Below are positions 61,065 to 64,000 of a stretch of DNA of 64,000 nucleotides, in pieces. The stretch's first letter is position 1, and each line of letters opens with the position of its first letter. Position numbers and translations under genes: made by a program. The DNA lies in the NCBI GenBank assembly GCA_003240775.1, contig QFNI01000006.1, forward strand, positions 57,530-121,529, given 5' to 3'. The DNA comes from Mesorhizobium amorphae (lineage in GTDB: Bacteria; Pseudomonadota; Alphaproteobacteria; Rhizobiales; Rhizobiaceae). The notes beneath the pieces are model-generated. The model ran no database searches and was not told the origin of the DNA. It saw only the letters and a list, made by a program, of their open reading frames with translations.

Positions 61065-62233
61065 CAGTTTGCCCCCTGCTGCGACTGCTGCTGCTGGGCG
61101 GCCGGTGCGCGATTCTGAAGTTCAGGCAGCGGCAGATAAGGCAGAACGCCCGGGCTGTTGCCGTTGCCCTCCATGATGAGCTTGTTGGAGCCGCCGAGCA
61201 CCTGCTCCATGGTTTCCAGGAACAAGCGCGTGCGCGTCACGTCGGGCGCCTTGGCGTATTCGTCGTAGACCGAGACGAAGCGTTGCGCCTCACCCTCGGC
61301 TTCCTGCACGACGCGGTTCTGATAGGCGGCAGCTTCTTCGCGGATCTGGGCCGCGTTGCCTCGGGCCTGGCCGAGACGCTGGTTGGAGTACTGGTTGGAC
61401 TCCTCCACGAAGCGGTCCTCGTCCTGCTCGGCGCGCTGCACCTCCTCGAAGGCGTTGGCAACTTCGCGCGGGGGAGCCGCGTCCTCGATCGAGATCGCAT
61501 TCACCTGAAGGCCCGCGCCGTACTGGTCGAGCGAACCCTGGATGATCGAGCGGACGGCATCCGCGATGCCTTGGCGGTCATCGCGGAAGATGTCCTGCGC
61601 GGGCCGGCGGCCGACCGATTCGCGCATGGCGCTTTCGGCCAGCTGGCGCAGCATGTCGTCGGGGTCGGACACGTTGAAGAGATAAGCCGTGGGATCGCTG
61701 ATCTGGTAGGCCACCGAGAACTGCACGTTGACGATGTTCTGGTCGCCCGACAGCATCAGGCCGGAATTGTCGTTCTCGCGCGCCGACGAGCCCACCTGGA
61801 TCAGGCGCTCGGCGGAGGTCGCTTTTTCCACGGTCTCGATCGGCCACCAGTGGAAGTGGAGGCCCGGCTCGGAAAGCTCGTTCTTGGGAACGCCGAAGCG
61901 GAGTTCCACCGCGCGCTCATCGGGCTGCACGGTGTAGATCGACTGGAACAGCCAGAATACGACGAGGCCGACGCCGATCAGGCCCCAGAGCGCGGGCGTG
62001 CCGAATGACCCCCCGCCACCGCCGCCTTGACCGCCGGGAAGCGCGCGCCGCAGCCGGTCCTGCCCGCGGCGAATGATGGCTTCGAGATCCGGTGGGTTGT
62101 TCTGCGGGCCCTGGGGCCCACGAGGCCCCTGCCCCCAAGGGCCGCCATTGCCGCCGCCCCCGTTTCCGCCGTTACCACCACCGCTGTTTCCGCCACCGCC
62201 CCAAGGGCCGCCGCTTTGATTGTTCCAGGGCAT
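61064..62233 (-). CDS. hflK: FtsH protease activity modulator HflK
   Basis: Partner of HflC in the HflKC-FtsH complex. The 389-residue protein begins with a glycine/asparagine-rich segment (NSGGGNGGNGGGGNGG), then a membrane helix near residue 80 (LWGLIGVGLVVFWLFQSIY), the SPFH domain and a C-terminal coiled-coil (YSNQRLGQARGNAAQIREEA). The order folA-hflK-hflC-degP continues on the minus strand. Confidence 0.95.
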   Translation of the reverse strand: MPWNNQSGGPWGGGGNSGGGNGGNGGGGNGGPWGQGPRGPQGPQNNPPDLEAIIRRGQDRLRRALPGGQGGGGGGSFGTPALWGLIGVGLVVFWLFQSIYTVQPDERAVELRFGVPKNELSEPGLHFHWWPIETVEKATSAERLIQVGSSARENDNSGLMLSGDQNIVNVQFSVAYQISDPTAYLFNVSDPDDMLRQLAESAMRESVGRRPAQDIFRDDRQGIADAVRSIIQGSLDQYGAGLQVNAISIEDAAPPREVANAFEEVQRAEQDEDRFVEESNQYSNQRLGQARGNAAQIREEAAAYQNRVVQEAEGEAQRFVSVYDEYAKAPDVTRTRLFLETMEQVLGGSNKLIMEGNGNSPGVLPYLPLPELQNRAPAAQQQQSQQGAN

Positions 62234-62442
62234 CAGTGTCCTTTTCGGCTGGCCGTTCGGTCGGTCGCGTTCCGGCGGATGGTGCGCGTTTGCGCCTTTG
62301 CTTCTCTATAGGGATGCGCGCCAAGCCTTTCAACGCGACGAGTCGCGCAACGAAATGCCCGCCTTCCCCAAGGACTGCGCGAAGTTGCGCCCAAGATATG
62401 GCGCAGCAGGCGAACGGCCAGCGCGTGGTGGTGGAAAACGCG

Positions 62443-62955
62443 TCAACGCCGCCGGCGGTAGATTATGTGCCTCGTGGGATGCGTGTCGCGCGGCCCAGCG
62501 GACACTTCCTCCTGGGACATCGCTTCCCAGATCGAGGGGTCAATGGGGGGAAACACCGTGTCTCCCTCGATGGTCGCCAGCACATGGGTCACCGCCATGC
62601 GGTCTGCGATGGGCTCGGCCTGGCGGTAGATCTCGCCCCCGCCGATCACGCACACTTCATCCGTGCCCGCATGCTCTGCCAGCCACCCCTCCGAGCGCTT
62701 CACGGCTTCTTCCAAGCTGCGCGCGGTCTCGATGCCTTCCGCATCGAACGCCGCGTCGCGCGAGACCACAACGTTCAGCCGCCCTGGCAAGGGCTTGCCG
62801 ATGCTCTGGAAAGTGCGTCGGCCCATGACCACGGGCCGCCCAATCGTGTCGCGCTTGAAGCGGGCGAGATCGGTGCCGAGCTTCCAAGGCATCCCGCCGT
62901 CGCGCCCGATCACACCGTTCTCGGCCACCGCCACATGGATCACGATGCTGCTCAC
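62443..62955 (-). CDS. folA: Dihydrofolate reductase
   Basis: Reduces dihydrofolate to tetrahydrofolate. The 170-residue protein shows IGRDGGMPWKLGTDLARFKRD (residues about 17-37), VVMGRRTFQSIGKPLPGRLNVV and CVIGGGEIYRQA. The GTG start (VSSIVIHVAVAENG) lies 20 bases after the thyA stop with a GGGAA element upstream; longer in-frame sequence upstream lies within thyA. thyA-folA pairing is a standard folate-cycle operon. Confidence 0.94.
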   Translation of the reverse strand: MSSIVIHVAVAENGVIGRDGGMPWKLGTDLARFKRDTIGRPVVMGRRTFQSIGKPLPGRLNVVVSRDAAFDAEGIETARSLEEAVKRSEGWLAEHAGTDEVCVIGGGEIYRQAEPIADRMAVTHVLATIEGDTVFPPIDPSIWEAMSQEEVSAGPRDTHPTRHIIYRRRR

Positions 62956-62975
62956 CGGCCGTTTCCCTTCCTGCG

Positions 62976-63770
62976 TCAAACCGCGATCGGCGCCTTGATC
63001 GACGGATCGGCCTCGTAGCCGACGATCTCGATATCCTCGAAGCGGAAGGCGAAGAGGTCGGTCACCTCCGGGTTGAGGTGCAGGGTCGGCAGGGGCTTGG
63101 GCGTACGGGACAGTTGCTCCCGCGCCTGGTCGAAATGGTTGGCGTAGAGATGCGCGTCGCCGAGCGTGTGCACGAAGTCTCCGACCTTCAGCCCCGTCAC
63201 CTGCGCCACCATCGCGGTCAGAAGCGCATAGGAGGCGATATTGAAGGGTACGCCCAAGAAGATGTCCGCCGAGCGCTGGTAGAGCTGGCACGAAAGCCGG
63301 CCATCGGACACGTAGAACTGAAACAGGCAATGGCAGGGCGGAAGCGCCATCTTGTCGACCTCGGCAGGGTTCCATGCCGACACGATCAGGCGCCGCGAAT
63401 TGGGGTTCTTGCGGATGTCGCGCAGGAGGTTTGCGATCTGGTCGATGGTGCCGCCGTCGGCCGCCGGCCAGGAGCGCCACTGCGCGCCGTAGACCGGGCC
63501 GAGATCGCCGTTTTCGTCGGCCCACTCATCCCAGATCGAGACGCCGTTGGCCTTAAGGTAACCGATATTCGTGTCACCGCTGATGAACCACAAAAGCTCG
63601 TGGATGACCGAGCGCAGGTGCAGCTTCTTCGTAGTGGTGAGCGGGAAGCCCTCCTCCAGGTTGAAGCGCATCTGGTAGCCAAACACCGAGCGCGTGCCCG
63701 TTCCCGTGCGGTCGGGCCGGTCGGTCCCCGTTTCCAGAACGTGGCGGAGCAGGTCGAGATATTGGCGCAT
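62976..63770 (-). CDS. thyA: Thymidylate synthase (ThyA)
   Basis: Methylates dUMP with methylene-tetrahydrofolate. The 264-residue protein matches E. coli ThyA in length and has RTGTGTRSVFGYQMRFNLEE, the catalytic Cys in ALPPCHCLFQFYV and DIFLGVPFNIASYALL. It precedes folA by 20 bases and is the first gene of the run that ends with degP. Confidence 0.97.
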   Translation of the reverse strand: MRQYLDLLRHVLETGTDRPDRTGTGTRSVFGYQMRFNLEEGFPLTTTKKLHLRSVIHELLWFISGDTNIGYLKANGVSIWDEWADENGDLGPVYGAQWRSWPAADGGTIDQIANLLRDIRKNPNSRRLIVSAWNPAEVDKMALPPCHCLFQFYVSDGRLSCQLYQRSADIFLGVPFNIASYALLTAMVAQVTGLKVGDFVHTLGDAHLYANHFDQAREQLSRTPKPLPTLHLNPEVTDLFAFRFEDIEIVGYEADPSIKAPIAV

Positions 63771-64000
63771 GCGGGGACCGCCTCGGCTGGTGGAGCCGGA
63801 ATCATTGCGTGAGGAAGTGTTCGCACCGCCTTAATACCGCAGCCCAAGCCCAAGCGACGACTCGTGTTTTCGACACCCCGGCCAAGTTCGCATTCGGCAC
63901 TGCTCCCTCTTCCTTTGCCGCCTTCGAACGCCTATATGTCTCCCCGTCAGGTTCGCCTGACGATGGTGATAAATTGCCGATGTAATAAGCCATTCGGACC
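63771..64000. other. Right-edge region upstream of thyA
   Basis: No gene is recognised. A stem CGTCAGG-TTCG-CCTGACG lies at about 63946-63963 without a clear T-run. A 63-codon minus-strand frame (63802-63993) runs through this hairpin and shows no family features. Confidence 0.5.

Noticed and set aside
63802..63993. A 63-codon minus-strand frame at the right edge
   Set aside because: No recognisable motif, no SD, and it runs through a hairpin in the thyA upstream region.

Overview
The window is a GC-rich, densely packed stretch of chromosome from an alphaproteobacterium, most likely of the order Hyphomicrobiales (Rhizobiales). The signs are: an LdtR-type MarR regulator next to an L,D-transpeptidase, a BA14K-family protein, a DUF6163-type membrane protein, an AapJQMP amino-acid transporter, a Mur-like box before mntH, NDUFS4-like and NDUFS6-like accessory proteins of alphaproteobacterial/mitochondrial complex I, and a Bpt-type aminoacyl-tRNA-protein transferase. 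I cannot name a genus. I see no insertion sequence, prophage, integrase, plasmid function or CRISPR array, and all genes recognised are intact apart from nusB, which runs off the left edge. About 60 protein genes and three tRNA genes are supported.

Layout. 1-4580 (minus): glyA, nrdR, ribD, ribE, ribH, nusB, with one- to few-base overlaps. 4732-8443 (minus): L,D-transpeptidase, its probable regulator LdtR, a small membrane protein and an enoyl-CoA-hydratase/HIBCH-like enzyme. 8583-12021 (plus): hemB, RDD protein, bpt, DMT exporter. 12056-17077 (minus): autoregulated RND efflux operon (tetR, adaptor, pump) with a perfect 16-bp inverted-repeat operator sitting on its promoter. 17165-29702: parC, an exported protein of unknown function, pcp, aspS, an MFS transporter, rnd, and the overlapping polyphosphate pair ppk1-ppx. 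29800-31169: CHCC zinc protein and a flavin monooxygenase. 31324-35667 (minus): aapJQMP. 35920-43950: metC, small membrane protein, tRNA-Pro, NDUFS4-like protein, tRNA-Arg, creatininase-family protein, LprI-like protein, mntH with a Mur-type box, a small HTH protein, SDR, tRNA-Lys, NUDIX protein, BA14K protein. 44010-53532: branched-chain amino-acid genes in two places (tetR-ilvC and ilvB-ilvN-lysE) flanking a flavin monooxygenase, kup and a RecD-like helicase. 53619-63770: HerA-like ATPase, diguanylate cyclase, miaA, serB, degP, hflC, hflK, folA, thyA.

The most informative non-coding structure is the leader of ilvB (53385-53532 minus): a sigma70-like promoter with exact 17-bp spacing, a short reading frame with a Leu-Ile-Leu-Val run whose ATG lies at the predicted transcript start, and a rho-independent terminator before ilvB. 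This is a classical attenuator, probably with a leaderless leader peptide as described for trpL in Sinorhizobium. Two short frames sit in tight register between genes: a 23-codon frame between ilvB and ilvN (ATGA overlap with ilvN) and a 30-codon frame after ribE (TGATG overlap). They are the best candidates for something not yet annotated. I did not find a clear new multi-gene system; most of the window is ordinary core genome.
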